The translations under genes and the position numbers were made by a program. From Oceanicoccus sagamiensis (GTDB taxonomy: Bacteria; Pseudomonadota; Gammaproteobacteria; Pseudomonadales; Dasaniaceae), in assembly GCF_002117105.1 (NCBI RefSeq), contig NZ_CP019343.1, positions 3,348,001 to 3,412,000 of the forward strand: 64,000 bases of DNA, written 5' to 3'. The notes below the pieces were generated by a model. The model was given only the letters and a program-made list of their open reading frames with translations. It ran no database searches and had not been told where the DNA came from. The number at the start of each line of letters is the position of its first letter. The stretch's first letter is position 1. Of the stretch, positions 44,250-54,440 are shown one piece after another.

Positions 44250-44410
44250 ATTCCCCTAGGCAGCAGCCTTTGCTTGCCGTTCTGTCAATTGTTCGTCGAC
44301 ATTCAGCCAGCATTAGCCCGAGTCTTAGCGAAAGTGAAAGGCGCGTGTCATTAGTTTGACTGGGGGGCGAATCTTATTATTGCCTGCGAGAAGTGGGTGT
44401 GGGGGAAGTG

Positions 44411-44784
44411 ATGGTCACTAATCGAACCGATATTAATAACTTGTTATCACAAATGCGTGATATGAAAGCGCAGGCCGGTGGTGCCAATGAGGTGCAGGCG
44501 CGTTCGGATATTGAAGCGGCCTTGCGGGTTGGCAATGATAATAAAGCCAATAGTGCTACGGCCCGGACTTTACCGAGATGTTTTCCAATGCCGTTAACGC
44601 GGTGAACGAAACCCAGCAAACCTCCAGCGCATTGGGCACGGCCTATCAGCAGGGCGACCCGGGTGTCAGCCTGTCGCAGGTGATGGTGGCATCGCAAAAG
44701 GCCAGTGTGTCTTTTCAGGCCTTAACGCAGGTGCGTAACAAGCTGGTAGAAGCCTATCAGGACGTTATGAATATGCCGATCTAA
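44411..44784 (+). CDS. fliE: Flagellar hook-basal body protein FliE, one frameshift
   Basis: Joins the MS ring to the rod. ATG 44411 opens [18 protein letters not shown]. The frame is lost at about 44563-44568 in GGCCCGG; adding one base joins it to [18 protein letters not shown] and to a conserved C-terminus ([20 protein letters not shown], then MNMPI). Restored length about 124 residues, right for FliE. As FliE is needed for flagella and the other genes look intact, I read this as a sequencing error. First gene of the flagellar run. Confidence 0.88.
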
Positions 44785-44817
44785 GCGGCATCAATGCTTT
44801 TGAAGTAAGGGGTAGCA

Positions 44818-46506
44818 ATGGCAGCATTACCGGCTGAGAGTGGAGGAGATTCAATATCTCCCCGCCAAAATGATTTAATGGATGGTATGGGCAACCTGGG
44901 GGTTTTCCGTCAGTTGCTATTGATGGTGGGTCTGGCTGTCAGTATCGCTATTGGTTTTTGGGTGGTGATGTGGTCCATCGGCGAGGACTATGCGCCGCTG
45001 TATACCAATCTGGATAAAATGAACCCCGAAGATGTGCTTAACGTTCTGCAAAGTAATCAAATTGAATACAAGGTGGATGAACAATCGGGTGCCTTGTTGG
45101 TGGTCTCCAATCAAATTCATAATGCTCGCTTAAAACTGGCGGGTGCTGGTATCTCTGCCGATGGCAGCTTTGGCTTTGAATTACTCGATAAAGAGCAGCC
45201 TCTGGGCACTAGTCAGTTTATGGAAAATGCCCGTTTTAAGCGCGGACTTGAGGGCGAATTGGCCCGTACCATTTCCAGTATCCGGGCTGTGCGCTCCGCC
45301 AGAGTGCATCTGGCCATCCCCAAAGCCTCAGCCTTTATCCGCGACCCCCGTAAGCCTACCGCCTCCGTCTTTCTGGATATCTATAGTGGCAATGGCATCA
45401 ATACCGAACAGGTCCGCGCCATTGCCAATATGGTGGCTTTTAGTATCCCGCAACTGACGGTCCAAAATGTGACCGTGGTCGACCAGCGTGGCAATCTGCT
45501 ATCGAATTTTGATGCCGACCAGGAAATGGCCATGGCCAATAAACAATTGGACTATGTCGGCCAGATGGAAGCCAACTACGTTAAGCGCATTAGTTCTATC
45601 CTGGAGCCAGTGCTGGGTGAAGATAACTTCCGTGCTGAAGTGTCAGCCAGTGTCGACTTTACTCAAATTGAACAAACCGATGAATTATTTAACCCTGACC
45701 TGCCCGCCATTCGCAGTGAGCAAACAGTGGAAGAAGCCCGAGCCGGTGGGACTATTGGCGGTGTGCCGGGGGCATTAAGCAACCAGCCGCCAGCGGAAGC
45801 AGAAGCGCCTGATGAAGCCTTGCCCGCTGAAGGCGAAGGCGCAGGGGCCAGTGCCGGTACCAGCCGCCGTCAATCAGTGCGTAACTATGAGTTGGACCGA
45901 ACCATCAGTCATACCCGTCATCAGGTCGGTCGTTTACAGCGTTTATCCGTCGCCGTTCTGGTCGATAATGTGACTAAAGCGGACCCGGATACCGGAGAAA
46001 TGACTTCGGTCCCGATGGAGCAGGCGGAATTAGACCGTTTGTCTACACTGGTAAGAGATGCGGTAGGTTTTGACCCGGCTCGGGGCGATAGCGTTAATAT
46101 TATTAACTCAGCGTTTTTACCCAAGGAAGAAATCGAGCCAATGCCAGCGGAAGAGCTACCCCTATGGGAGCAGCCTGCGATTGCTCGCTATGTGAAATAT
46201 CTGGGTGCTTTCCTGGTAGTAATGTTATTATTTTTCGGCGTACTGCGGCCGGTGATGCGCGGTCTGACCGACACCGCCAAAGACCTGCGTGAAGTGGAAG
46301 CACAGCGCGCCTTGGGTGAGTTGTCAGGTGATTTAGGTGCCGACCTGGTGGATGAAACCGTGACCTTATCGGGGGGCGACAGCTTATTACTCGCCGGCCC
46401 CAATGAAAATTATGAACAGCAAATGAATGCCGTTAAAGGCTTGATCGCAGAAGACCCCGGTCGAGTGGCTCAGGTAGTGAAGAAGTGGGTAGTTGCCAGT
46501 GAGTAA
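44818..46506 (+). CDS. fliF: Flagellar MS-ring protein FliF
   Basis: Forms the membrane-supramembrane ring, the base of the flagellum. 562 residues. N-terminal helix (LLLMVGLAVSIAIGFWVVMW), YscJ-like ring domains (LQSNQIEYKVDEQSGALLV, FMENARFKRGLEGELARTIS, SARVHLAIPKASAFIRD), a low-complexity Ala/Glu linker near 320-350, and a C-terminal helix before the FliG-binding tail. RBS AGGGGT upstream. Its stop overlaps the fliG start (TAATG). Confidence 0.95.
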   Translation: MAALPAESGGDSISPRQNDLMDGMGNLGVFRQLLLMVGLAVSIAIGFWVVMWSIGEDYAPLYTNLDKMNPEDVLNVLQSNQIEYKVDEQSGALLVVSNQIHNARLKLAGAGISADGSFGFELLDKEQPLGTSQFMENARFKRGLEGELARTISSIRAVRSARVHLAIPKASAFIRDPRKPTASVFLDIYSGNGINTEQVRAIANMVAFSIPQLTVQNVTVVDQRGNLLSNFDADQEMAMANKQLDYVGQMEANYVKRISSILEPVLGEDNFRAEVSASVDFTQIEQTDELFNPDLPAIRSEQTVEEARAGGTIGGVPGALSNQPPAEAEAPDEALPAEGEGAGASAGTSRRQSVRNYELDRTISHTRHQVGRLQRLSVAVLVDNVTKADPDTGEMTSVPMEQAELDRLSTLVRDAVGFDPARGDSVNIINSAFLPKEEIEPMPAEELPLWEQPAIARYVKYLGAFLVVMLLFFGVLRPVMRGLTDTAKDLREVEAQRALGELSGDLGADLVDETVTLSGGDSLLLAGPNENYEQQMNAVKGLIAEDPGRVAQVVKKWVVASE

Positions 46507-47522
46507 TGCCAGTGAATGATAGCGCCAATATTAATTTAAGTACCCTGGACCAGGCTGCCATCCTGATGATGTCTATGGGCGAAAAAGAAGCGGCGGAAGT
46601 GCTGAAGCATCTTGGCCCCAAAGACGTACAGCGTATTGGTACTGCCATGACCGCGCTGGAAAACGTGCCGCAGGAACATGTTGAGCATGTGATGTCCAAC
46701 TTTTTGGAAGAGGCTCGCTCCATTACTGGTTTAGGTATGGGCTCCGACGGTTATATTCGCAATATGCTGGTGGAAGCTTTAGGTGAAGATAAAGCCGGAT
46801 CGTTAGTGGATCGTATTTTACTGGGCGGTAATACCAGTGGCCTGGATACCTTAAAATGGATGGATGCCCGTTCCGTCGCCGATATTATTCGCAACGAACA
46901 CCCACAGATACAAGCCATCGTTATGGCCCACCTCGACGGAGACCAATCCGCCGAAGTACTAACCCATTTACCCGATAAAGTACGCCTTGATATCGTAATG
47001 CGAGTGGCCTCTCTGGATGCCGTCCAGCCCTCGGCCTTGCAAGAGCTTAATACCATTCTTGAGAAACAATTCTCTGGCAATGCCGGTTCGCAAGCCAAAG
47101 CCATGGGTGGTACCAAAGTGGCCGCCGAGATTATGAATAACCTGGAAACCAGTGTCGAAGCGGAATTGATGGAGTTAATCAAAGAAGTCGACGAAGATAT
47201 GGGTACCACTATTCAGGACCTGATGTTTGTCTTCGACAACTTAAAGGCGGTGGACGACCGTGGTATTCAGGCGCTGCTACGCGAAGTCTCTTCCGAGGTG
47301 CTTATCCTTGCACTCAAAGGCTCCGACGAAGAGCTCAAAGAGAAAATATTTGGCAATATGTCCAAACGTGCTGCTGAATTGCTGCGTGATGATCTGGAGG
47401 CCAAAGGCCCGGTCAAACTGAGCGAAGTAGAAGGGGCACAAAAAGAAATTCTGATTATTGCTCGTCGTATGGCCGATGCTGGCGAGATTGTTCTCGGCGG
47501 TGGCGGCGAAGAAATGCTGTAA
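46506..47522 (+). CDS. fliG: Flagellar motor switch protein FliG
   Basis: Rotor protein that carries torque from the stator and contacts the MS ring. 338 residues. FliG N-terminal (LDQAAILMMSMGEKEAAEVL), middle (EHPQIQAIVMAHLDGDQSA) and C-terminal charged domain (MFVFDNLKAVDDRGIQALLREV, with the torque helix charges). Start ATG overlaps the last base of fliF, indicating coupled translation. Confidence 0.96.
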   Translation: MPVNDSANINLSTLDQAAILMMSMGEKEAAEVLKHLGPKDVQRIGTAMTALENVPQEHVEHVMSNFLEEARSITGLGMGSDGYIRNMLVEALGEDKAGSLVDRILLGGNTSGLDTLKWMDARSVADIIRNEHPQIQAIVMAHLDGDQSAEVLTHLPDKVRLDIVMRVASLDAVQPSALQELNTILEKQFSGNAGSQAKAMGGTKVAAEIMNNLETSVEAELMELIKEVDEDMGTTIQDLMFVFDNLKAVDDRGIQALLREVSSEVLILALKGSDEELKEKIFGNMSKRAAELLRDDLEAKGPVKLSEVEGAQKEILIIARRMADAGEIVLGGGGEEML

Positions 47523-47534
47523 AAGGAACACCGT

Positions 47535-48308
47535 GTGACTCGAATTCCTGCCGATAAAACCACGACTTTTTCTTCCTGGGCTATGCCAGAAGTGAAAGAG
47601 GGGCAAATCGTAAAAGTTGAAAAGCTAAAAGATCGCGGCCCCCGCGGTGAGCTGGTCAATGTCGACAAAGAAGAAATTATCTATAGCTCATTAACCGCCG
47701 CCCAGTTAGAAGAAATCTCTAACCAGGCCTATGAGGATGTGCGGCAACAAGCCTATCAGGATGGCCTTAAACAAGGGCAAGAGGACGGCTTTAAAGCGGG
47801 CCTTGATAAAGGGGCGCAAACCATTAAGCAGCAGGCTCAGCAACTCAATACAGCCGTAGCCAATATCTTTAGTTATCTACAAGGCCAGGATGATGAAGTC
47901 GAGCAGGCACTGGTCAATGTTGCCACCTGTATTGCCAGCAGCGTATTGCGCCGGGAATTGACGGTCGATGCCTCACATATTCGTGCCGTGGTGCAGGATG
48001 CTATTCGCTTATTACCGATCACGGCTGCCAATCTAACCGTTCACCTGAGTGAGCAGGACCACCAGTTTCTTGGCAGCGAGACCGATATCCCCGAACAATG
48101 GACGCTGCAAATTGACCGCACTCTAAAGCCCGGTGGTTGCCGTGTAACCAGCGAACACAGTGTGGTTGATTACACCCTTGAACAGCAGTTCCAGCAGACC
48201 GTCAACGCACTGGTTGAAAAGCGCTTTGCACAATTATCACCCCATGCCGAGGCGATGGTGGTTGACCATAATGCCTCCGCCTCCACACCACCGGAAGACG
48301 CCAGTTAA
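47535..48308 (+). CDS. fliH: Flagellar assembly protein FliH
   Basis: Regulator and stalk of the flagellar export ATPase FliI. Starts with GTG at 47535 ([15 protein letters not shown]), preceded by AAAGGAACACC. 257 residues: variable N-terminus, a glycine-zipper region ([21 protein letters not shown], GxxxG spacing) typical for FliH, and the C-terminal globular domain. Its stop overlaps the fliI start. Confidence 0.9.
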   Translation: MTRIPADKTTTFSSWAMPEVKEGQIVKVEKLKDRGPRGELVNVDKEEIIYSSLTAAQLEEISNQAYEDVRQQAYQDGLKQGQEDGFKAGLDKGAQTIKQQAQQLNTAVANIFSYLQGQDDEVEQALVNVATCIASSVLRRELTVDASHIRAVVQDAIRLLPITAANLTVHLSEQDHQFLGSETDIPEQWTLQIDRTLKPGGCRVTSEHSVVDYTLEQQFQQTVNALVEKRFAQLSPHAEAMVVDHNASASTPPEDAS

Positions 48309-49705
48309 TGGCGCCTTCACGCCAACCCTTTAGCGATCGCCTGGCCCATTATTCGGGAGAGGATGGCCTGCCTACACAGCCCTCTATTGCTGGCAAATTA
48401 CTTCGCGTAGTGGGTATGACGCTGGAAGTCGTCGGTCTGGAACTCGCTATTGGTTGCCGCTGCCTGGTGCTTGGTGAGCAAGGGCGCTCGATCGAGGCAG
48501 AAGTCGTTGGTTTTACCGAGAGCAAATTGTTTTTAATGCCGATTGAGCCGGTGACCGGTTTAAAGCCCGGTATGCCAGTAGTGCCTGTGGCCTATGAAGA
48601 TCGTGTACCCGTCGGTATGCAGTTACTGGGCCGAGTGATTGATGGTGCGGGTCGACCGCTGGATGGCAAAGGTGCGCTGGGCTGTGAAGATAGCATTGAT
48701 ATGCAGGCCGACTTAATCAATCCCTTGGAGCGTAAGCCGATCTCCACCGTATTGGATGTAGGTATCCGCGCGATCAATTCTGTACTAACCGTTGGCCGTG
48801 GCCAGCGCCTCGGTTTATTTGCCGGTAGTGGCGTGGGTAAGAGTGTGTTGCTGGGTATGATGACTCGCTTTACCGAGGCGGATGTTGTTGTTGTCGGTTT
48901 AGTGGGTGAGCGGGGCAGGGAAGTTAAAGAATTTATTGAGCAGGTGTTAGACGAAGAGGGTTTGGCGCGCTCTGTCGTCGTGGCTTCTCCGGCCGATGAT
49001 GCGCCTTTGATGAGGATGCGTGCCGCCATGCTGGCAACGCGATTAGCGGAAAGCTTTCGTGATCAAGGCAAACATGTATTGCTACTAATGGATTCACTCA
49101 CCCGTTATGCTCAGGCGCAACGGGAAATTGCTTTATCCATTGGTGAGCCACCGGCCACCAAGGGTTATCCGCCCTCGGTCTTTGCCAAAATCCCCCAGTT
49201 AGTCGAGCGGGCCGGTAATGACGTTGATGGTAAAGGCTCGGTCACCGCCTTTTATACCGTGCTGACTGAAGGTGATGACCTGCAAGACCCGGTAGCGGAT
49301 GCGGCAAGGGCGATACTGGATGGCCATGTGGTGTTATCCCGTGCTCTGGCTGATGAGGGGCATTACCCGGCGATTGATATCGAAGGCTCTATTAGCCGGG
49401 CCATGCCCAATATTATTAGCCCTGAGCATTTACAGTCCGCCCAGCGTCTTCGTTATTTGTATTCACGCTATCAACAGAGTCGCGACTTAATTAGCGTGGG
49501 TGCCTATGTGGCCGGCAGTGATCCTGAAACCGATTTGGCGATTGAGCGGCTGCCCTCGATTAGAAACTTCTTACAGCAGGGTTTAAGGGAGTCATTTACG
49601 ATGGCGGCCAGTGTGGCAGAGCTACAGACCGTATTGGCGCCCCCCAAAACGATGCAGGCAGACCCCGCTAGTCAGCAGGGTCGCGATTTGGCGATTGGCC
49701 GGTGA
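48308..49705 (+). CDS. fliI: Flagellum-specific ATPase FliI
   Basis: Export ATPase of the flagellar type III apparatus, related to F1-ATPase beta. 465 residues. Walker A GSGVGKS at about 172-178, Walker B in [15 protein letters not shown] near 258, and the signature [18 protein letters not shown]. The C-terminal stretch matches the FliI family. Overlaps fliH by one base; fliJ follows. Confidence 0.96.
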   Translation: MAPSRQPFSDRLAHYSGEDGLPTQPSIAGKLLRVVGMTLEVVGLELAIGCRCLVLGEQGRSIEAEVVGFTESKLFLMPIEPVTGLKPGMPVVPVAYEDRVPVGMQLLGRVIDGAGRPLDGKGALGCEDSIDMQADLINPLERKPISTVLDVGIRAINSVLTVGRGQRLGLFAGSGVGKSVLLGMMTRFTEADVVVVGLVGERGREVKEFIEQVLDEEGLARSVVVASPADDAPLMRMRAAMLATRLAESFRDQGKHVLLLMDSLTRYAQAQREIALSIGEPPATKGYPPSVFAKIPQLVERAGNDVDGKGSVTAFYTVLTEGDDLQDPVADAARAILDGHVVLSRALADEGHYPAIDIEGSISRAMPNIISPEHLQSAQRLRYLYSRYQQSRDLISVGAYVAGSDPETDLAIERLPSIRNFLQQGLRESFTMAASVAELQTVLAPPKTMQADPASQQGRDLAIGR

Positions 49706-49717
49706 TAGGTGGCTAGC

Positions 49718-50158
49718 ATGAAACAGAAGCCCTCCCAGCGTTTACAAACCGTCCTTAAACTGGCGCAATTAAAAGAACAGGCTGCCGCAGAAAAGCTGGC
49801 GCAGAGTATGCGAGAAGTCGCTACCCAGCAGCAGCAAGAACAGCAGTTGACCGTTTACCGGAGCGAGTATAGTGAGCAGTTTAAAACCGTCGCTGAACAG
49901 GGTATGAGTGCAGCCAGGCTGGCTAACTACCAGCGTTTCTATGGCAATCTGGAAGCGGCGGGCAATACCCAGCGTGAGCGGGTTGAACTGGCCTCACAGC
50001 AGCAGGAGCAGGCCAGGGCGCTTTGGCAGCAGCAATATTCCCGGCAGCAGAATATGGATAAGTTGGTGCAGAACAAGCGTCAACAAGAAGAGCAGGAGGC
50101 CGATAATAAACTGCAGCGCGAGCAGGACGACCGCCGCCCCGTCCCTCCGGCAGAGTAA
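49718..50158 (+). CDS. fliJ: Flagellar export protein FliJ
   Basis: Coiled-coil rotor-stalk protein of the export ATPase. From ATG 49718 (MKQKPSQRLQTVLKLAQ), with AGGTGG just upstream; a GTG at 49709 is possible. 146 residues, almost wholly helical and rich in Gln, Glu and Lys (EQAAAEKLAQSMREV), with little sequence conservation, as usual. The call rests on position after fliI and on composition. Confidence 0.9.
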   Translation: MKQKPSQRLQTVLKLAQLKEQAAAEKLAQSMREVATQQQQEQQLTVYRSEYSEQFKTVAEQGMSAARLANYQRFYGNLEAAGNTQRERVELASQQQEQARALWQQQYSRQQNMDKLVQNKRQQEEQEADNKLQREQDDRRPVPPAE

Positions 50159-50327
50159 AACCCCACGCCGTTGGAAATAATTCACCTTATCGCCATAATT
50201 TATTGATTACATTATGTATTTTTAAATCTATGGTCTATTCTAAAAACAAACAAAAAGGGTGCCTGATGTAGGCTCCGACGTCCAATACTTGCTGGCAAGG
50301 CTTCCAGCGCTTACACGGAGATACACC

Positions 50328-50633
50328 ATGGCCATCTCTTCATCATCTTCTGCTGATGCCAGTGAACTGACAATTAATATCGAAGGGCGTTTTGACTTTA
50401 GTTCCCATCAGGAATTTCGCCGCTCTTATGAAGTGGTGAGCAATAAGCCCGCCAGCTATATCATTGATATGAAGGCCACGTCCTATCTGGATAGCTCAGC
50501 GTTGGGGATGTTGCTATTGTTGCGCGACTACGCCGGTGGTGATAACTCCAATATCAGTATTGCTAACTGCAATGACGATGTGAAGAAAATCCTGTCTATC
50601 TCCAATTTTGAACAGTTGTTTAAAATTAGTTAG
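50328..50633 (+). CDS. hsbA: STAS-domain anti-sigma factor antagonist, HsbA-like
   Basis: A 101-residue STAS protein from ATG 50328, with CGGAG upstream. The phosphorylatable Ser lies in SYLDSSALGMLLL (Ser 56/57), matching the site in Pseudomonas HsbA. In that system HsbA, controlled by HptB and HsbR, binds the anti-sigma factor FlgM when unphosphorylated and a diguanylate cyclase (HsbD) when phosphorylated. The next two genes are the matching partners. A longer in-frame start at 50259 has no conservation. Confidence 0.85.
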   Translation: MAISSSSSADASELTINIEGRFDFSSHQEFRRSYEVVSNKPASYIIDMKATSYLDSSALGMLLLLRDYAGGDNSNISIANCNDDVKKILSISNFEQLFKIS

Positions 50634-50665
50634 GCACAGCCAGTGTCCCCTGACACTGACTTACT

Positions 50666-52402
50666 ATGAAAACGCCTGTCATGCCTGCCGAAGAAGCCCC
50701 GCCGCTGGCAAAAGCCAAAATCCTTATTGCGGATGATAGCGATACCGACCGTCTCGTACTGCAAACGATCCTAAAAAAACAGGGCCATGACGTTGTGGTA
50801 GCCAGTGACGGTATTGAGGCGATAGACGTCTTTAAGCAAGAGTGGCCGGGGATTGTCTTACTTGATGCCTTAATGCCCCGTATGGATGGCTTTGAGGCGG
50901 CAGAAATAATCAAGCAACTGGCGGGTGAAGAATTTATCCCGCTGATCTTTTTAACCTCATTACAGGAAGCCGATTCACTGGCTCGTTGCCTCGATGCCGG
51001 CGGTGATGACTTTCTTAGCAAGCCCTATAACAGCGTTATTTTAAAAGCCAAGATCAATGCCTTTGAGCGCATGCGAGAGATGCACCATACACTGGCACAT
51101 CAGCGGGACGAAATCTACGCGCACAATAATCGCCTGTTGCGTGAGCAGGAGGTGGCCAAGCGGGTCTTCGACAAAGTTGCCCATGCCGGCTGTCTGGATG
51201 CCAGCAATATCCAATATGCACTATCGCCTATTGCCGTGTTTAATGGCGATGTCGCTCTGGCTGGGGTCAACCCTGCTGGCGACTTAATGGTGTTGTTAGG
51301 GGATTTTACCGGCCACGGTTTGGATGCGGCCATCGGTGCCATGCCTTTGGCGCAATCCTTTTACAGTATGTTGGAAAAAGGTTTTTCCATGCAGAATATT
51401 TTGCGTGAAATTAATCTTAAGCTGCATGAGATTTTACCGGTCGGTGTTTTTTGCTGTGCGCTGGTGGCCGAAATCGATTTTAAAAACCGCACCGTAAGAA
51501 CCTGGAATGGTGGCTTGCCTGACTGTGTGATCTACCGTCCACGTACCCAGGAGTTGTTGCGCCTGGTCTCTCGGCATGTGCCGCTGGGTATCAAAGCCAA
51601 TGTCGACTTTAGTGATGCGGTAGAAACCTATGAGGTTGAACCTGGCGACCGTTTATATCTGTGGTCCGATGGTATCCATGAGGCGGCCAATGAACGGGAT
51701 GAAATGTTTGGTGAGCAGCGTTTGCATGAGGTGTTTAGTCGCAATCAGGAGCCAGAGAAACTCTTTCACGAAGTGAATATCGCGGTGAACTCCTTTATTT
51801 CTGAAGATAGTGTTGGCGATGATATTTCTTTAGTCGAAGTTGAGATTGTAGCGCCAGAAGACTTTAACGTTGACCAGCCGCAGTTTATTGGCGGCCAGCA
51901 GGCGGGCCCAAAAGATTGGTCTTTGCAGTATGAGTTGCGCCCTGAAACGCTGCGGGATTTTGATCCTTTGCCGATGTTGCTACATGTGCTGATGCATGTG
52001 CCATTTTTACGCAGTTTTGGTGGGCAGATTTATACTGCGATGACCGAGTTGTATACCAATGCCTTAGAGCATGGCGTGCTAAAGCTTGCGTCTGAGCTAA
52101 AGAACTCGCCAGAAGGTTTTGCTGGCTACTACCAAGAGCGGGAAAAACGCTTGCAGCAGCTAGACCAGGGCTGGGTGGTTATGGCGCTGGACTACAAAGG
52201 CACGATGACCGGAGGCAGGCTGAGCGTTACAGTTGAAGATAGCGGTGACGGTTTTGACTACCACGGCTTATTAGCCGGGAATGGCTCTGGTCAGGGTTAC
52301 TCAGGGCGGGGCATTACCTTGTTGCAATCGATTTGCCACAGCGTCGAATACCTTGGCAGCGGTAATAAAGTCCGTGTGGTGTTTGTTTGGGGTGATCAAT
52401 AG
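50666..52402 (+). CDS. hsbR: Response regulator with PP2C/SpoIIE phosphatase and ATPase domains, HsbR-like
   Basis: 578 residues in three parts. The receiver (about 15-135) has ILIADDSDTDRLV and phospho-Asp in IVLLDALMPRMDG. The PP2C/SpoIIE phosphatase (about 180-395) has metal motifs LGDFTGHGLDAAIGAMP and DDISLVEVEI. The C-terminal HATPase/anti-sigma kinase-like domain (about 420-575) has TELYTNALEHGVL and VEDSGDGFDYHG. The order matches HsbR, which can phosphorylate or dephosphorylate the STAS protein, here encoded directly upstream. Intact. Confidence 0.88.
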   Translation: MKTPVMPAEEAPPLAKAKILIADDSDTDRLVLQTILKKQGHDVVVASDGIEAIDVFKQEWPGIVLLDALMPRMDGFEAAEIIKQLAGEEFIPLIFLTSLQEADSLARCLDAGGDDFLSKPYNSVILKAKINAFERMREMHHTLAHQRDEIYAHNNRLLREQEVAKRVFDKVAHAGCLDASNIQYALSPIAVFNGDVALAGVNPAGDLMVLLGDFTGHGLDAAIGAMPLAQSFYSMLEKGFSMQNILREINLKLHEILPVGVFCCALVAEIDFKNRTVRTWNGGLPDCVIYRPRTQELLRLVSRHVPLGIKANVDFSDAVETYEVEPGDRLYLWSDGIHEAANERDEMFGEQRLHEVFSRNQEPEKLFHEVNIAVNSFISEDSVGDDISLVEVEIVAPEDFNVDQPQFIGGQQAGPKDWSLQYELRPETLRDFDPLPMLLHVLMHVPFLRSFGGQIYTAMTELYTNALEHGVLKLASELKNSPEGFAGYYQEREKRLQQLDQGWVVMALDYKGTMTGGRLSVTVEDSGDGFDYHGLLAGNGSGQGYSGRGITLLQSICHSVEYLGSGNKVRVVFVWGDQ

Positions 52403-52479
52403 TCGCATCGACGAATATCACTATTTCGTCTACCCTGAGTACTATCAGGATATGACAACAACTATAAGAGGTTTACAGG

Positions 52480-52818
52480 ATGGAGGCTAACCAGCATTTG
52501 GATCTGGACGCACTAAAAGAACTCCAGGCAGTGATGGGCGATGAGTTTTCTTTACTGGTCGAGACCTTTACCACCGACAGTATTCTACGGATCGACGGTA
52601 TCAGGGAAGCGATTAGCGCACAGGACGCCGAAGCTATTCGTCGCGCAGCCCACAGCTTTAAAGGCAGTGCCAGCAATATGGCTGCCCCCAACCTCACCAA
52701 TTTATGCCGCAGCCTTGAAGACCTGGGCCATAACGGTTCCACTGAGGGGGCCGAGCAATTGCAGCAGAGCATTATTGACGAGTATGAGCAGGTTAAATCC
52801 GCTTTGGAAACCCTGTAA
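52480..52818 (+). CDS. hptB: Histidine phosphotransfer protein, HptB-like
   Basis: 112 residues, all helical Hpt domain. Phospho-accepting His 58 lies in RRAAHSFKGSASNM. Expected to pass phosphate from hybrid kinases to the receiver of the neighbouring HsbR-like protein. Start ATG 52480 follows a GGAGG-like sequence (ACAGGATGGAGG). The gap to hsbR is 77 bp. Third gene of the module between fliJ and fliK. Confidence 0.88.
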   Translation: MEANQHLDLDALKELQAVMGDEFSLLVETFTTDSILRIDGIREAISAQDAEAIRRAAHSFKGSASNMAAPNLTNLCRSLEDLGHNGSTEGAEQLQQSIIDEYEQVKSALETL

Positions 52819-52958
52819 ATTGCCCTCGCTATATTACCGTCGCTGTTCCGACCTATCAGTATTTCCCTGATTCTTTTCCCGTGCCACTCAATGTTGGCAA
52901 CTAAATTGCAATTACCTGCTTAAGTCGCGCTAATCGTTTAACTTATTTGGGATTTGCT

Positions 52959-54440
52959 ATGAACTCCACGGGCCAGAATTTAGGTGTTAACCCCCTGATG
53001 GGCGTCACCGATACCGTTGCAAGCAGCGAAGCTGCAAAGTCGGTTTCAACACTTCCAGCTGATGATAAGTCATTAAAAAATCAAGGCTTTTCCGATATTA
53101 TGGATGGCCAGCAGGAGCCTGCACAACCGGCGCTGACCACTGCAGCCGAGCCATCCGCTGAAGAATTGGCGGCACTTGAGCTAGCCAATATCAACGAAGT
53201 CTTCAGCACTGCACCCGCCAGCCCGAAGACATTATTTGCCGCCGATAGTGGCAGTCCTTTGCCCGTCGATGGCAGGAGTTTGCCGTCTGGCGAGACCGCT
53301 AAGGTGGTGACACCTGCGATAGCTGCGGCCACCGCAGCAGTAGAGCCAGACATACCGCTAACCACTGGAGTAAATACGCCGGCCATGGCGGATACACCGG
53401 CGCCGCCAAACCCTGCAGCCGTCGCGGCCACCACTGAGAGTCGCCCGCTGCAAGCAGGGGCTCAAACTAATGACGCGGTAAAACCGGCAGTGGTTGATAC
53501 TCCCTCAGGGCTTAATCCTACAGCTGAACTAACAGCGGCACCCGTCGCTGCTGCAACAGCGACTCCGCAAGTCACAACCGCTGCGGCAGTGGCTCCCGTT
53601 GTGGCAGCCAATACGAATACCGCGAAGGCGGACGTTACCAAGACCCCAGCGGGCCTGAACCATGGTTTAGCGGCTGCTGCCGGTAAACCCGCCACGGTCA
53701 ATGCTTCAGGTATTGCCGTTCCAGTAGTCCCCGCAGAACCGGTTATCACTGCAACCGTGGCAAGCGCCAGCGTTGAGGCCACCACAGAGGGCGTTAAGTC
53801 GGCCACATTGTCATCGTTGCAGGAATCACCACTGGGTCTGCGTATTAAGCCTCAAATGACCAATAACCCTTCGGGTATTGCGACTATTGAAACCGCGTTT
53901 ACCGAAGCGAAAGAAGCATCAGCCCCCGCTGCCAGCGCAGTAGGCTCGCTATTGGGTGCGGAGGCGCCACAGGCTTATCGCAGCTCCAGCGAAACCAGTT
54001 TGCAAACCGCAGTGGCGGTACCGGTAGGCAAGCCGGGTTGGAGTGAAGGTGTGATGCAGCGTGTCATGTGGATGAGCGCGCAAAATATCAGCAAGGCTGA
54101 GATTGCCCTGGACCCACCAGAGCTTGGCCCGATGAATGTGAAAATCAGTACCAGTGGTGACCAGACCAGTGTGGTCTTTACCAGTAACCACGGTGCTGTT
54201 CGTGATGCTCTTGATCAGGGCCTGCCACGATTACGGGAAATGATGGAAAACCAGGGCGTCAACTTATCGGATGTCGATGTCTCGGACCAAAGCGCTTCTC
54301 AGCAGCGTGAGCAAGCCAATGCAGAAGAAGCCAGCGGTGAAAAGGGCAGTGACGGTGAATTGGCTGATGGTGCAGACCGTGCTGAGGGTGATACCGTGCT
54401 GGCGTCTAAACCCTTGTCGTTGGTGGATCAGTACGTTTAA
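52959..54440 (+). CDS. fliK: Flagellar hook-length control protein FliK
   Basis: Secreted ruler that sets hook length and switches export specificity. About 493 residues from ATG 52959. The first ~350 are low complexity, rich in Ala, Thr, Pro and Val, as in FliK rulers. The C-terminal domain is conserved: MSAQNISKAEIALDPPELGP, then MNVKISTSGDQTSVVFTSNHG and LREMMENQGVNLSDVDV. The call comes from this domain and the position. A sigma-54 promoter follows, before fliL. Confidence 0.9.
   Translation: MNSTGQNLGVNPLMGVTDTVASSEAAKSVSTLPADDKSLKNQGFSDIMDGQQEPAQPALTTAAEPSAEELAALELANINEVFSTAPASPKTLFAADSGSPLPVDGRSLPSGETAKVVTPAIAAATAAVEPDIPLTTGVNTPAMADTPAPPNPAAVAATTESRPLQAGAQTNDAVKPAVVDTPSGLNPTAELTAAPVAAATATPQVTTAAAVAPVVAANTNTAKADVTKTPAGLNHGLAAAAGKPATVNASGIAVPVVPAEPVITATVASASVEATTEGVKSATLSSLQESPLGLRIKPQMTNNPSGIATIETAFTEAKEASAPAASAVGSLLGAEAPQAYRSSSETSLQTAVAVPVGKPGWSEGVMQRVMWMSAQNISKAEIALDPPELGPMNVKISTSGDQTSVVFTSNHGAVRDALDQGLPRLREMMENQGVNLSDVDVSDQSASQQREQANAEEASGEKGSDGELADGADRAEGDTVLASKPLSLVDQYV

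Noticed and set aside
44271-44286. Second sigma-54-like site (AGGCAGCAGCCTTTGCT) before fliE
   Set aside because: The GG to GC distance is 13 rather than 12 bases, which sigma-54 does not tolerate well.
50236-50268. Sigma-28 (FliA) promoter before the STAS gene
   Set aside because: TAAAAACA and GCCTGATG only loosely resemble TAAAGTTT-N11-GCCGATAA and the spacing is off by about one base.
52947-54440. Long minus-strand frames inside fliK
   Set aside because: They are Ala/Val-rich mirror frames of the low-complexity region of fliK.
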